Shown here in pieces: positions 42,996 through 51,316 of a stretch of DNA of 64,000 bases (the stretch's first letter is position 1; each line of letters begins with the position of its first letter). This DNA comes from Spirochaetota bacterium (GTDB taxonomy: Bacteria; Spirochaetota; Spirochaetia; Treponematales; UBA12059): positions 62,001 to 126,000 of the forward strand of contig JADFDI010000008.1 of assembly GCA_018262985.1 (NCBI GenBank), in the 5' to 3' direction. The notes under the pieces were generated by a model that saw only the letters and a list, made by a program, of their open reading frames with translations, did not search any database and was not told where the DNA came from. A program made the translations under genes and the position numbers.

Positions 42996-43862
42996 TCAGT
43001 CTTTCCCGAAGAGCTTGCGCACGAAGCGCCCGATGCCCTTGTCGTCGGCGAAATCCGTCTTCTCGATACGGCTGACGAGGTGGTGCACCGAGATCGAAGC
43101 CTTGGACTTGGGATCGACGGCCATGAAGGGCTTCTGCCGGAGCACCGACTGCCCGACTATCGGGTCGTCGTAGATGCAGCCGAGGTACTCCACCTTGAGG
43201 TTCAGGAACTGCCCCGAGATGTTGATGAGGCGCTCGGCGACCTTGCGGCCGTCGACCACCGACTTCACGCGGTTCACCACGAGCTTGAGCCCGATGTTGA
43301 GGTTCTCGATCTCGGTGGCGATGATCTTGATGATGCCGTAGGCGTCCGTGATCGCGGTCGGCTCGGGCGTCGTCACGATGATCGCGTCGTCGGCCGCCGC
43401 GATGAAGTCGAGCACGTTCGCCGAAACGCCCGCGCTCGTGTCGATGATGATGATGTCCGCGCTCGAAAGCGTGTAGAGCTCCGACACGAAGTTCTGGCGC
43501 TCCTCGTCGGAGAGGTTCGCGATCTTCGAGAAGCCCGAGGCCCCCGCGACGATCTGGATGCCGTACTCCGTGTCGAGGATGATCTCGCGCATGGTCTTCT
43601 GCTTGCGGATGACGTGGTAGAGGTTGAAGCGGGGTATCATGTTGAGCATGATGTTGACGTTGGCCAGCCCCAGGTCCGCGTCCATCACGATGACGCGCTT
43701 TCCTTGCTGGGCGTAGGCCAGCGCGAGGTTCACCGAGAGGTTGGTCTTGCCCACCCCGCCCTTCCCGCTCGCGACGGTGATGATCCGCGTCTTCTTCTGC
43801 GTCGGGGCGGCGGACGGCTTCGACTTGACGAGTTCCCTGAGCTTCTGCGCCTGGTCTTCCAT
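42996..43862 (-). CDS. flhG: MinD-like ATPase FlhG (flagellar number regulator)
   Basis: 288 aa. Deviant Walker A ASGKGGVGKTNLSVN near 33-47, Switch I/II Asp in VMDADLGLANVN and IIDTSAGVSANV, and a C-terminal amphipathic helix (IGRFVRKLFGKD) for membrane binding. It works with FlhF, ends 2 bp before it in gene order, and controls flagellar number and placement; in spirochaetes this means the subpolar insertion of periplasmic flagella. Confidence 0.93.
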   Translation of the reverse strand: MEDQAQKLRELVKSKPSAAPTQKKTRIITVASGKGGVGKTNLSVNLALAYAQQGKRVIVMDADLGLANVNIMLNMIPRFNLYHVIRKQKTMREIILDTEYGIQIVAGASGFSKIANLSDEERQNFVSELYTLSSADIIIIDTSAGVSANVLDFIAAADDAIIVTTPEPTAITDAYGIIKIIATEIENLNIGLKLVVNRVKSVVDGRKVAERLINISGQFLNLKVEYLGCIYDDPIVGQSVLRQKPFMAVDPKSKASISVHHLVSRIEKTDFADDKGIGRFVRKLFGKD

Positions 43863-43864
43863 GG

Positions 43865-45055
43865 CTACGGTCTCCAGTCCCGGTTCTCTCTAGCGGCGTA
43901 CCGCTCTTCGATTTTCGGCCTGTTCGGGGCGAAACCTTCGAGATTGATGAGAAATCGCTCGACCGAGGCGCGAGCGATGTCCTGCGGGACGCGCTGGCCG
44001 TCCGCGAGCCACGAGACTGGCTTGCCGCGCTCGCGCAAGGCCGAGAGCACGTTGCCCACGCGGTCCGTCTCGTCCAGCTTGGTGACCACCACGGCGCCGT
44101 AGCCGAAGGGCTCGAACTGCCGCATTATCTCGAGCATGTCGCGCGTCTTGGTCGTGGCCGCGACGGCCAGGTGGACCTCGGCGCTCGGGCCGCACGCGGC
44201 CAGGATCTCGCGCATCTCGGCCAGCTTCACGGAGTCGCGCGGGCTCTTGCCGATCGTGTCCACCAGGACGAGCTCCGCCTCGCGGTACATCGCTATGGTC
44301 TTGCGGAGGTCGTCGGCGGTCTCCACGCTCGACACCGGCACGCCCATGATGCTGCCGTAGGTCTCGATCTGCTGCCGCGCGCCGATGCGGTAGTTGTCGA
44401 TGGTGATCATGCGGGTGTCGAGGGGCTTCTGCCCGCCTATGCCGATGGCCGACACGGCGGCCAGCTTGGCGATGGTGGTGGTCTTTCCCACCCCCGTGGG
44501 ACCCACGAGCACGAGCACCCGGGGCGAGCGCGCCTCGGGCTCCGCGGCCAGCACGATGTCGTCGCCGATCCACTCGATGACGGCGTCCTCCACCGCGCGC
44601 TCGTCGTCCAGGTCCCTGAGCGGGAAGGTCGAGCGCGCGCGCTCGAGCAGCTCCTCGCGGTAGCGTTCGGAGAAGTCGTTGAGCTCGAGGAGCTCGCGGA
44701 CGCGGGCCAGGGTCGGGTGCTCCTCGTCCCGGGCCTCGGGGCGCCGGTCGGGGACCATGCTCTCCTTGATGGAGCGCACCTCCTCGAGCACCCGCTCGAG
44801 CGCGCGGTCGCGCTCGATGGTCTCGAGCAGCCTCCGCTTCTCCGAGGCGACGTCGAGCGCCTTGTTGGCGGCCTCCTTCGCCTCGACCTGCCGGACGTAG
44901 CCGGTGACCTCGATCGCCTCGCGGGCGAAGAGGCCGAACAGGCCGCCCTGCCGGACGGAGCGCTGGGTGAGTATCTGGGCGGCGTCGCCCCAGCGGGCGC
45001 GCACCTTCTCGATGGCCTCCCGGTGCGTCGAACCGGTTTCGGTGAAGTACTCCAT
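43865..45055 (-). CDS. flhF: SRP-type GTPase FlhF
   Basis: 396 aa. N-terminal B domain (MEYFTETGSTHREAIEKVRARWG), a charged N domain, and the SRP-family G domain: VLVGPTGVGKTTTIAKLAA (G1), ITIDNYRIGARQQIETYG, LVDTIGKSP (G3), TKLDETDRVGN (G4). Marks the site of flagellar assembly with FlhG. G3 has Ile-Gly-Lys where SRP GTPases have Ala-Gly-Arg, a usual FlhF variation. Confidence 0.94.
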   Translation of the reverse strand: MEYFTETGSTHREAIEKVRARWGDAAQILTQRSVRQGGLFGLFAREAIEVTGYVRQVEAKEAANKALDVASEKRRLLETIERDRALERVLEEVRSIKESMVPDRRPEARDEEHPTLARVRELLELNDFSERYREELLERARSTFPLRDLDDERAVEDAVIEWIGDDIVLAAEPEARSPRVLVLVGPTGVGKTTTIAKLAAVSAIGIGGQKPLDTRMITIDNYRIGARQQIETYGSIMGVPVSSVETADDLRKTIAMYREAELVLVDTIGKSPRDSVKLAEMREILAACGPSAEVHLAVAATTKTRDMLEIMRQFEPFGYGAVVVTKLDETDRVGNVLSALRERGKPVSWLADGQRVPQDIARASVERFLINLEGFAPNRPKIEERYAARENRDWRP

Positions 45056-45094
45056 GCTATCGCCTTCCGTGGCCGCGCGGCGGCCCGTTCATTC

Positions 45095-47185
45095 TCATTG
45101 TTCCAGCCTGATCTCGCCGATGGCTTCCACGTTCACGTCGCTGGCTATCTCGGGCACGGACAGCACCACCAGGTCGGGAATCTCCCGCTCGGTGCTCGAC
45201 TTGACGAGGGCGCGGGCGGCTTCGCTGCACAGCACTATCGGCAGCCGGCCCTGCTGCTGCACCGCCTGCACCGCCCGCGCGAGCGCCTTGATCCACGCGC
45301 GCTGCACGGCCGGCTCGAGCGCCGCGAAGGAACCGGCGGGGCCGTCCACCCGCGAGTCGATGATCTTCTGCTCGAGCGCCGGCTCGACGGTGAGCGCGCG
45401 CAGCACCTTGTCCTGGTCCGCGTACTGGAGGCAGATCTGCCTCCCGAGCGCCTGGCGCGCCTTCTCGACCAGGAAACCCGGATCCTTGGTGATGCCCGCG
45501 AAGTCCGCGACCGCCTCGAGGATGGCCACCATGTTGCGGATGGACACCTGCTCGCGCAGCAGCCCCTGCAGGACCTTCTGGATCTCGCCGAGGCCCAGGT
45601 GCTTCTGCGCGTCCTCGACCACGGCCGGGTAGTCCTTGCGGAGGGCCTCGAGTATGCCCTGCGTCTCCTGGCGTCCGAGTATCTCGGAGGCCCGGCGCTT
45701 GATGATCTCGGTCAGGTGCGTCGCGATGATGCTCGGGGCGTCGACCACGGTGTAGCCCGAGCGCTCGGCGCGGTCGCGCTGCTCCTCGCCGATCCAGAGC
45801 GCGGAGAGGCCGAACGCCGGATCCTTGGTGCGTTCGCCCGGCAGGTCCTCGCTCGCGTTGCCCGGGTTGATGGCCAGGAAGGACCCCATGCGGATGACCC
45901 CTCGCCCGACCTCGACGCCCTTGATCTTGAAGCAGTATTCCGAGGGCTCGAGTCGCATGTTGTCGATGATGCGGATGCGCGGCACGACGAGCCCCATGTC
46001 GAGGGCGCTCTCCTTGCGTATGCGCGTGACGCGCTCCAGCAGCTCCGCTCCCTTGTCGCGGTCCACGAGCGGTATGAGCCCGTAGCCGAGCTCGAGGCTG
46101 ATCGGGTCGAGCGGCACCACGGGAGAGAGCTCCTCGCTCGACGGTCCTTTCTTCCCGGCCCCGGCGGCCTTGGCCTTGGCCAGTTCGCCCTCGGCCATCC
46201 GCTTGCGGGTGAGGCGCCAGGCCAGGACGCCGAGCGCGACGGCCATGGGCAGGAGCACGTACCAGGGGAAGCCGGGGATGAAGGCCATGAGCCCCAGCAC
46301 GGCCGCGCCGACCCAGTAGATGCGCGCGTTCTGCGTGAATTGGGCGCTGACCTCGGAGCCGAAGGTGCCCTGGGCGTTGGCGCGCGTGACGATGATGCCG
46401 GTGGCCGTGGATACGAGCAGGGCCGGGAGCTGCGACACGAGGCCGTCGCCGATGGTCAGGGTCGAATAGGTGCCGAGCGCCAGCTGGAAGCTCTCGCCGT
46501 GCAGGACCATGCCGATGATGAAGCCGCCCACGAGGTCGATCACCGAGATGAAGATGCCGACCTTGACGTTCCCCGAGACGAACTTCGAGGCGCCGTCCAT
46601 CTGGCCGTAGAAGTCCACCTCGCGCTGGACCTCCTCCTTGCGGCGGCGGGCCTCCTCCTCGGTGATGGCGCCCGAGTTGTACTCCGCCTCGATGGCCATC
46701 TGCTTGCCGGGCAGGCCGTCCAGCGTGAAGCGGGCCGCCACTTCCGAGATGCGCGTCGCGCCCTTGGTGATGACGATGGCCTGCACCGCGATGATGACCA
46801 CGAAGATGACGAAGCCGATGACCACGCCCTCGGTGCCGCCGGAGCCGACCACGAAGGTGGAGAAGGCCCGGATCAGGCGGCCGTCGAAATCGGCGCCCTT
46901 GGAGAGGATGAGCCGCGTCGACGAGATGTTGAGCGCGAGGCCGAAGATGGTCGTCACGAGCAGCATGGTCGGGAAGATCGAGAACTCGATGGCCTTCCGC
47001 GTGTAGAGCACGATGAGGAGGATGAGGAGGCTGATGGTCAGGTTGACGGCCAGGAGGACGTCCAGCATGACGCCGGACACCGGCAGGATGATCATGAGGA
47101 TGACCGACACCGCGCCTATGGCCACGGCGTAGTCGGAGCGGTTCGAGCCGAAGGCTTCCGCGAGCGTTCGCCGGGCGTCAGACAC
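45095..47185 (-). CDS. flhA: Flagellar export protein FlhA
   Basis: 696 aa. N-terminal half has eight or so transmembrane segments with the FHIPEP-family block (LPALLVSTATGIIVTRA) and the conserved cytoplasmic loop LDGLPGKQMAIEAE. The C-terminal half is the cytoplasmic chaperone/substrate docking domain. It forms the nonameric export gate ring. Follows flhB by 29 bp and precedes flhF by 39 bp. Confidence 0.96.
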   Translation of the reverse strand: MSDARRTLAEAFGSNRSDYAVAIGAVSVILMIILPVSGVMLDVLLAVNLTISLLILLIVLYTRKAIEFSIFPTMLLVTTIFGLALNISSTRLILSKGADFDGRLIRAFSTFVVGSGGTEGVVIGFVIFVVIIAVQAIVITKGATRISEVAARFTLDGLPGKQMAIEAEYNSGAITEEEARRRKEEVQREVDFYGQMDGASKFVSGNVKVGIFISVIDLVGGFIIGMVLHGESFQLALGTYSTLTIGDGLVSQLPALLVSTATGIIVTRANAQGTFGSEVSAQFTQNARIYWVGAAVLGLMAFIPGFPWYVLLPMAVALGVLAWRLTRKRMAEGELAKAKAAGAGKKGPSSEELSPVVPLDPISLELGYGLIPLVDRDKGAELLERVTRIRKESALDMGLVVPRIRIIDNMRLEPSEYCFKIKGVEVGRGVIRMGSFLAINPGNASEDLPGERTKDPAFGLSALWIGEEQRDRAERSGYTVVDAPSIIATHLTEIIKRRASEILGRQETQGILEALRKDYPAVVEDAQKHLGLGEIQKVLQGLLREQVSIRNMVAILEAVADFAGITKDPGFLVEKARQALGRQICLQYADQDKVLRALTVEPALEQKIIDSRVDGPAGSFAALEPAVQRAWIKALARAVQAVQQQGRLPIVLCSEAARALVKSSTEREIPDLVVLSVPEIASDVNVEAIGEIRLEQ

Positions 47186-47214
47186 GGGCGGCCTCCGCGT
47201 ATATGCTCGTCATT

Positions 47215-48501
47215 TCATGCCTCCGTCGCCGCGGCGGCGTAGTCGCGCGCGCGGCCGTCCATCGCGTACACGTGCGCCAGCACCGCGGCCATGGCCTGGT
47301 AGTATTTCTCGGGGATGGAGTCGCCGATCTCGACCTCGGCGTAGAGGGCGCGCGCGAGCGGGCGGTTCTCCACCGTCGGCACGCCGTGCTCCTTCGCGAT
47401 CGCCTTGATCCTCTGCGCTATCTCGTCGCGGCCCTTCGCGGTGACGACGGGCGCGGCCATGCGCTCCCGGTTCCATTCGAGGGCGACCGCGTAATGGGTC
47501 GGGTTGGTGATGACGACGTCGGCCTTGGGTACGTTGGCCGCCATGTTGCGGGAGAGGAGCTCGCGCATCCGCTGCCTGAGGCGCCCTTTGACGAGCGGGT
47601 CGCCCTCGTGCATCTTGCGCTCCTCCTTGACCTCCTCGCGCGTCATCTTCATCTGCTCCTTGAACTGCCTGCGCTGGAACATCACGTCGGGGATCGCGAG
47701 GAGGAGCAGCACCACCGCGGCGGTGATGACCAGGCGCAGCGCGAGCGAACCGACGCGGCTCGCGGTGACGAGCAGCGGCACCTCGGCCGCCTTCCCGAAA
47801 GACGGCGCCTCCGCGGAGACCACGATCCACGCGGTCAGCGCGATGACGGCGATCTTGACGAGCGACATCGCGAACCGGTACATGCCGTCCATCGAGAACA
47901 CGGTCTTGGACAGGTACTGTCCGAGGCGCGGCACGATCTTCTTGAAGTCCGGCGTCAGGGGCTTGGTGGTGAAGAGGAAGCCGGTCTGCGCGATGTTCCC
48001 CGCCACGCCGGCCACCATGGCCACGGCCGCCACCGGCAGGGCGAGCGAGGCCAGCTTCGAGGCGAACACCGCGAAGGCGGCCCCGCCTTCCTTCGTGATG
48101 TCCGCGCTCGCCGCGCGCGAGAAGTACCACAGCATCGCGTCGATGAGCCCCGTCACGATGGCGGGTCCCGCGATGGCGAGCGTCACGGCGCCGAAGAGCA
48201 GCACCACGGCCGAGACCAGGTCCTGGCTCTTGGCGACGCGCCCTTCCTCGCGCGCCTTCCGGAGCTTGTACTCGGAAGGGTCCTCCGTCCTCCCCTCGTC
48301 CTCCGCCGCGAACCATTGGAGATCGATCGCCGCTACTGCGCGCGAAGGCGCCGCCGCTCCGACAGCGCCGTTCGCGACGAACCACTGAATATCGATCGCC
48401 GCTACGGGACAGGACTGCGCCGCCCCGCCGTCCACGCCGTTCGCGACGAACCACTGTAAGTCGATGGAAAGAATATCCACCACCGTGTCACGGACGCTCA
48501 T
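47215..48501 (-). CDS. flhB: Flagellar export switch protein FlhB with repeated N terminus
   Basis: 428 aa, against about 380 in E. coli. Four transmembrane helices (about 95-275) and a cytoplasmic domain with the autocleavage site NPTH at 333-336 (E. coli numbering near 269), the hook/filament specificity switch. The usual start of spirochaete FlhB, IDLQWFAAEDEGRTE, begins at residue 59. Before it are two further copies of a 23-residue unit beginning IDLQWFVANG (13) and IDIQWFVANG (36). The ATG at 48501 overlaps the fliR stop (ATGA). Confidence 0.95.
   Translation of the reverse strand: MSVRDTVVDILSIDLQWFVANGVDGGAAQSCPVAAIDIQWFVANGAVGAAAPSRAVAAIDLQWFAAEDEGRTEDPSEYKLRKAREEGRVAKSQDLVSAVVLLFGAVTLAIAGPAIVTGLIDAMLWYFSRAASADITKEGGAAFAVFASKLASLALPVAAVAMVAGVAGNIAQTGFLFTTKPLTPDFKKIVPRLGQYLSKTVFSMDGMYRFAMSLVKIAVIALTAWIVVSAEAPSFGKAAEVPLLVTASRVGSLALRLVITAAVVLLLLAIPDVMFQRRQFKEQMKMTREEVKEERKMHEGDPLVKGRLRQRMRELLSRNMAANVPKADVVITNPTHYAVALEWNRERMAAPVVTAKGRDEIAQRIKAIAKEHGVPTVENRPLARALYAEVEIGDSIPEKYYQAMAAVLAHVYAMDGRARDYAAAATEA
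48310..48465. repeat. flhB: 69-bp tandem repeats at the 5' end of flhB
   Basis: Two complete 69-bp units plus the start of a third encode I-D-L/I-Q-W-F motifs at residues 13, 36 and 59. Units 1 and 2 share the 19-bp block CGTTCGCGACGAACCACTG (plus strand); units 2 and 3 share ATCGATCGCCGCTAC. The first two copies, which start with Val-Ala-Asn-Gly after Phe, look like expansions of the normal third copy. Confidence 0.88.
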
Positions 48502-49277
48502 GCGCCGCCCCCGATGAGGCGGGCCAGGTCGGCGAAGCCGGCGTCGATGATCGCGGAAAAGGCTTCGACGAGGAAGGGCAGGCTCGAGAAGAGCAACAGG
48601 AAGGCCGTCGTGATGGCTATCGGGAAGCCCTCGGTGAGCAGGTTCATCTGGGGGGCGGCCTTCGAGAGCAGCCCCATGCCCACCGAGACCATCATCAGGA
48701 CGCCGAGTATGGGCATGGCCAGCACGAGGGCGTTGGCGAACATGGCGCCGATGGCGTGGAGGGCGTAGTCGAACCAGAGCTCGCGCCGCGCGACGAGGTC
48801 GACGGCGCGGATGCTCTCGAAGCTCCGCCACACGCCCATCAGGAAGAGGCGCCGGAACCCGTCGTTCATGATGAAGACCAGCATGGCGATCAGGTTGAGG
48901 AACTGGCCCATTAGGGGGATTTCGATCTGGGCGAGCGGGTCGTAGACCTCGCTGGCGCCGAAGCCCATCTGGAGGCTGAAGAACTGCCCCGCCGTGGTGA
49001 AGGCGGTGAACACCGCGGTCAGGAAGAAGCCGAGCGCGATCCCGATCAGGGCCTCGCCGGCGACCAGCATGACGTAGCCGAGCGCGCTCGCTGGAATCGG
49101 GTACCCGGCCGCGTGGACCCAGGGGAAGATCGTTGCCGACACGAAGGCCGCGAAGCCCGCCTTGGCCGCCTGCGGCGCGCCGTCTCCCGAGAGGAGCGGC
49201 GCGGTCTCGACGAGCGCGAAGACGCGGGCGAAAATGAGGAAGAAGACGTCCGCCTGCTTCGCGATCTCGTACAGCAC
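48498..49277 (-). CDS. fliR: Flagellar export protein FliR
   Basis: 259 aa, six hydrophobic segments; family patterns FLLIFARVFALVETAPLLSG and KAGFAAFVSATIFP near the N terminus and a long C-terminal helix. Part of the FliPQR export gate. Between fliQ (9 bp upstream) and flhB (4-bp overlap). Confidence 0.94.
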   Translation of the reverse strand: MLYEIAKQADVFFLIFARVFALVETAPLLSGDGAPQAAKAGFAAFVSATIFPWVHAAGYPIPASALGYVMLVAGEALIGIALGFFLTAVFTAFTTAGQFFSLQMGFGASEVYDPLAQIEIPLMGQFLNLIAMLVFIMNDGFRRLFLMGVWRSFESIRAVDLVARRELWFDYALHAIGAMFANALVLAMPILGVLMMVSVGMGLLSKAAPQMNLLTEGFPIAITTAFLLLFSSLPFLVEAFSAIIDAGFADLARLIGGGA

Positions 49278-49286
49278 CGGTCGCTC

Positions 49287-49556
49287 CTACCGGGCCAGGC
49301 TCGGGATCATCTCGAAGAGGTCCCGCGTGTACTGGCCGAGGCTCGCGAACATCCAGCCGCCGAGCAGGGCCAGCATGAGCAGGATGGCGGCGATCTTGGG
49401 CACGAAGGTGAGGGTCTGCTCCTGGATGGAGGTGGTGGCCTGGAGTATCGAGACGATGAGTCCCACCACCATGGCCACCAGCAGGATCGGCGTGGCGAGG
49501 ATCACCACCTGGAGTATCCCCGAGCGGAGGAGGTCGACGGCTTCGCCCATGCTCAC
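49287..49556 (-). CDS. fliQ: Flagellar export protein FliQ
   Basis: 89 aa, two transmembrane helices (about 13-40 and 50-78) with the family's LLVAMVVGLIVSILQATTSIQEQTL-type block and FVPKIAA. Export gate subunit with FliP and FliR. Starts 10 bp after fliP. Confidence 0.94.
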   Translation of the reverse strand: MSMGEAVDLLRSGILQVVILATPILLVAMVVGLIVSILQATTSIQEQTLTFVPKIAAILLMLALLGGWMFASLGQYTRDLFEMIPSLAR

Positions 49557-49566
49557 GCGGCTACCC

Positions 49567-50409
49567 TCACAGGAAGGATTTCACGATCTGCTCGGTGAGC
49601 AGGGTCCAGCCGTCCACCAGCACGAAGAGGATGAGCTTGAACGGCGTCGAGATCATGACCGGAGGCAGCATGATCATGCCCATCGACATGAGGATGGACG
49701 CCACCACCATGTCGATCACGATGAAGGGAATGTAGAGGTAGATGCCTATCTTGAACGCGACGGTGAGCTCGTTGAGTATGAAGGCGGGAATCAGCACCCA
49801 GGTGGGCACGTCGGCCAGGGTCTCCGGCTTCGGCAGGCCGCGCATGGCCATGAAGAGCCGGATGTTCTCGGGATCGGCCGCCATCTGCCGGTACATGAAC
49901 AGGCGGAGCGGCGACTCGGCCGCGCGGTACGCCTCCTCCACGCCGATCGAGCCTTCCGAGAGCGGTTTGAGCGAATCGTTCCAGACCGAGTCGATGGTCG
50001 GCCACATGACGAAGACGGTCATGAAGAGGGCGATGCCGAGCAGCACCTGGTTCGGCGGCACCTGCTGGAGCGACAGCGCGCGCTTGATGAAGTCGAGCAC
50101 GATGGAGATGCGCAGGAAGGCCGTCATCAGGATGAGGAGGCTCGGGGCCAGGCTGATGACGGTGAGCAGGAGCAGCAGCTGCAGCGAGAACGCGACCTCG
50201 GTGCCGTCCTCGGGGCTGCGGAGCGTCAGGTCGACGAAGGGGATGGTCGTGGTCGGGATGGCGGTCGTGGCCGCCCCGCCCGAGGCGTTCGGGACGGGCG
50301 CCGAGACGGCCGTGTCGCGCGGCGCGGCGGGGTACCCGGCATCCTGGGCGCGGATCGGAAGCGCTACCGTCGCGAGCGCGAGGGCAAGCGCGAAAAGACG
50401 AATGCGCAT
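49567..50409 (-). CDS. fliP: Flagellar export protein FliP
   Basis: 280 aa. Cleavable signal-like N terminus (about 1-21), an Ala/Pro/Thr spacer, then four transmembrane helices with the FliP signatures LLLLTVISLAPSLLILMTAFLRI and VLLGIALFMTVFVM, and VWVLIPAFILNELTVAFKIG-like C-terminal block. Forms the core of the export gate; the start ATG follows GGAGG. Confidence 0.95.
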   Translation of the reverse strand: MRIRLFALALALATVALPIRAQDAGYPAAPRDTAVSAPVPNASGGAATTAIPTTTIPFVDLTLRSPEDGTEVAFSLQLLLLLTVISLAPSLLILMTAFLRISIVLDFIKRALSLQQVPPNQVLLGIALFMTVFVMWPTIDSVWNDSLKPLSEGSIGVEEAYRAAESPLRLFMYRQMAADPENIRLFMAMRGLPKPETLADVPTWVLIPAFILNELTVAFKIGIYLYIPFIVIDMVVASILMSMGMIMLPPVMISTPFKLILFVLVDGWTLLTEQIVKSFL

Positions 50410-50460
50410 CCGACCTCCCGGCGCGGCGAGGAGGCGCGGGTCCGGGGCGTGCCCCGAAGC

Positions 50461-51087
50461 CTAACGGTCCCGGTTCTTCCGGAGCCGTTCCCGCTGGCGC
50501 GCGAGGTAGTCCGTTCCCGGCACCTCGCCCGTCCCGGCGGCGCGCCCTCTGGGCGTTCGCTTCAGCATCGACTGAAGCAGGGAGGAGAAATCCGTCCGCG
50601 GCGCGACCGGGGACTGCGCGGAGCGCAGGACCATGGCGTCGACGAGCTCCTTGTCCTCGACCGCGGCGACCAGGCTGACCTGCGAGTCGGTGGAACCGAC
50701 CAGCCATGCCTTTTCGCCGAGCGCGACGACGTGCAGCCAGCGCCCCTGCCCGATGCGGGTGGCGGCCAGCACGCGTATGAAGGGATCGGCCTCGTCGGCC
50801 TTGCCCCCCGTGCGCTTGAGGATCCTGAAGACTCCGTAGATGGCGGCCACGACCAGGGCGAGCGAAAGGAGCATGCGGAGGAAATAGGGCCAGACGCTTC
50901 CGTCGAGCCGTTCCGCGCTTCCCTCCCCGGCCGCCGCCTCGGGCAGGACCAGGGTCGTCTCGTCCACCGTCGTGACCGTCGCGGCTGGCTCGGCCGCTCC
51001 GGCCCCTCCTGCGGCCTGAGCGGCCGCGATCGTAACCAGGAACGACGAAAGCGTCGCCGCGCAGATCGCGCGTATGACGTTTTTCGT
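50461..51087 (-). CDS. fliO: Flagellar export protein FliO (FliZ)
   Basis: 208 aa if it begins at ACG 51087-51085. That codon has GGAGG exactly 6 bp upstream and gives a typical signal peptide (KNVIRAICAATLSSFLVTIAAAQA). The frame stays open to a TTG at 51135, but this has no ribosome site and overlaps a promoter -35. After a periplasmic Ala/Gly/Glu/Thr segment comes one transmembrane helix (about 70-92), then the small cytoplasmic FliO domain (IRVLAATRIGQGRWLHVVALGEKAWLVGSTDSQV, motif spread over it). FliO assists FliP assembly. Position between fliY and fliP is as in other spirochaetes. Confidence 0.8.
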   Translation of the reverse strand, partial: TKNVIRAICAATLSSFLVTIAAAQAAGGAGAAEPAATVTTVDETTLVLPEAAAGEGSAERLDGSVWPYFLRMLLSLALVVAAIYGVFRILKRTGGKADEADPFIRVLAATRIGQGRWLHVVALGEKAWLVGSTDSQVSLVAAVEDKELVDAMVLRSAQSPVAPRTDFSSLLQSMLKRTPRGRAAGTGEVPGTDYLARQRERLRKNRDR

Positions 51088-51106
51088 GATTCCCCTCCCG
51101 TTGCGT

Positions 51107-51135
51107 ATTGTACAGCAACGAATTCCCGTATGCAA
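51107..51135 (-). promoter_or_regulatory. Candidate fliO promoter
   Basis: On the minus strand: TTGCAT (51135-51130), 17-bp spacer, TACAAT (51112-51107), giving a start near 51100 and a short leader with GGGAGG. It lies at the end of a 181-bp gap after fliY in which I see no gene. Confidence 0.5.
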
Positions 51136-51316
51136 GCGGAAAGGGTCGGAAGGAAGGATTACGATGTCCTGACGTTCAGGGATGGATGGAAACGACGCCG
51201 GGCCGCCGAGAGCGGAGCAAGCGTGATCGGCACGGATCCTGGATCGTTTCCGGACCCTTCGCCCTGCTCTTTTCTCGGCGTTCTCCCCGCTTCGGCGTTT
51301 TATTTCGGGCAGTCGC

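Noticed and set aside
44171-47242. Plus-strand frame of more than 1,000 codons across flhF and flhA
   Set aside because: His/Asp/Arg/Gly-rich antisense shadow of two well-supported flagellar genes.
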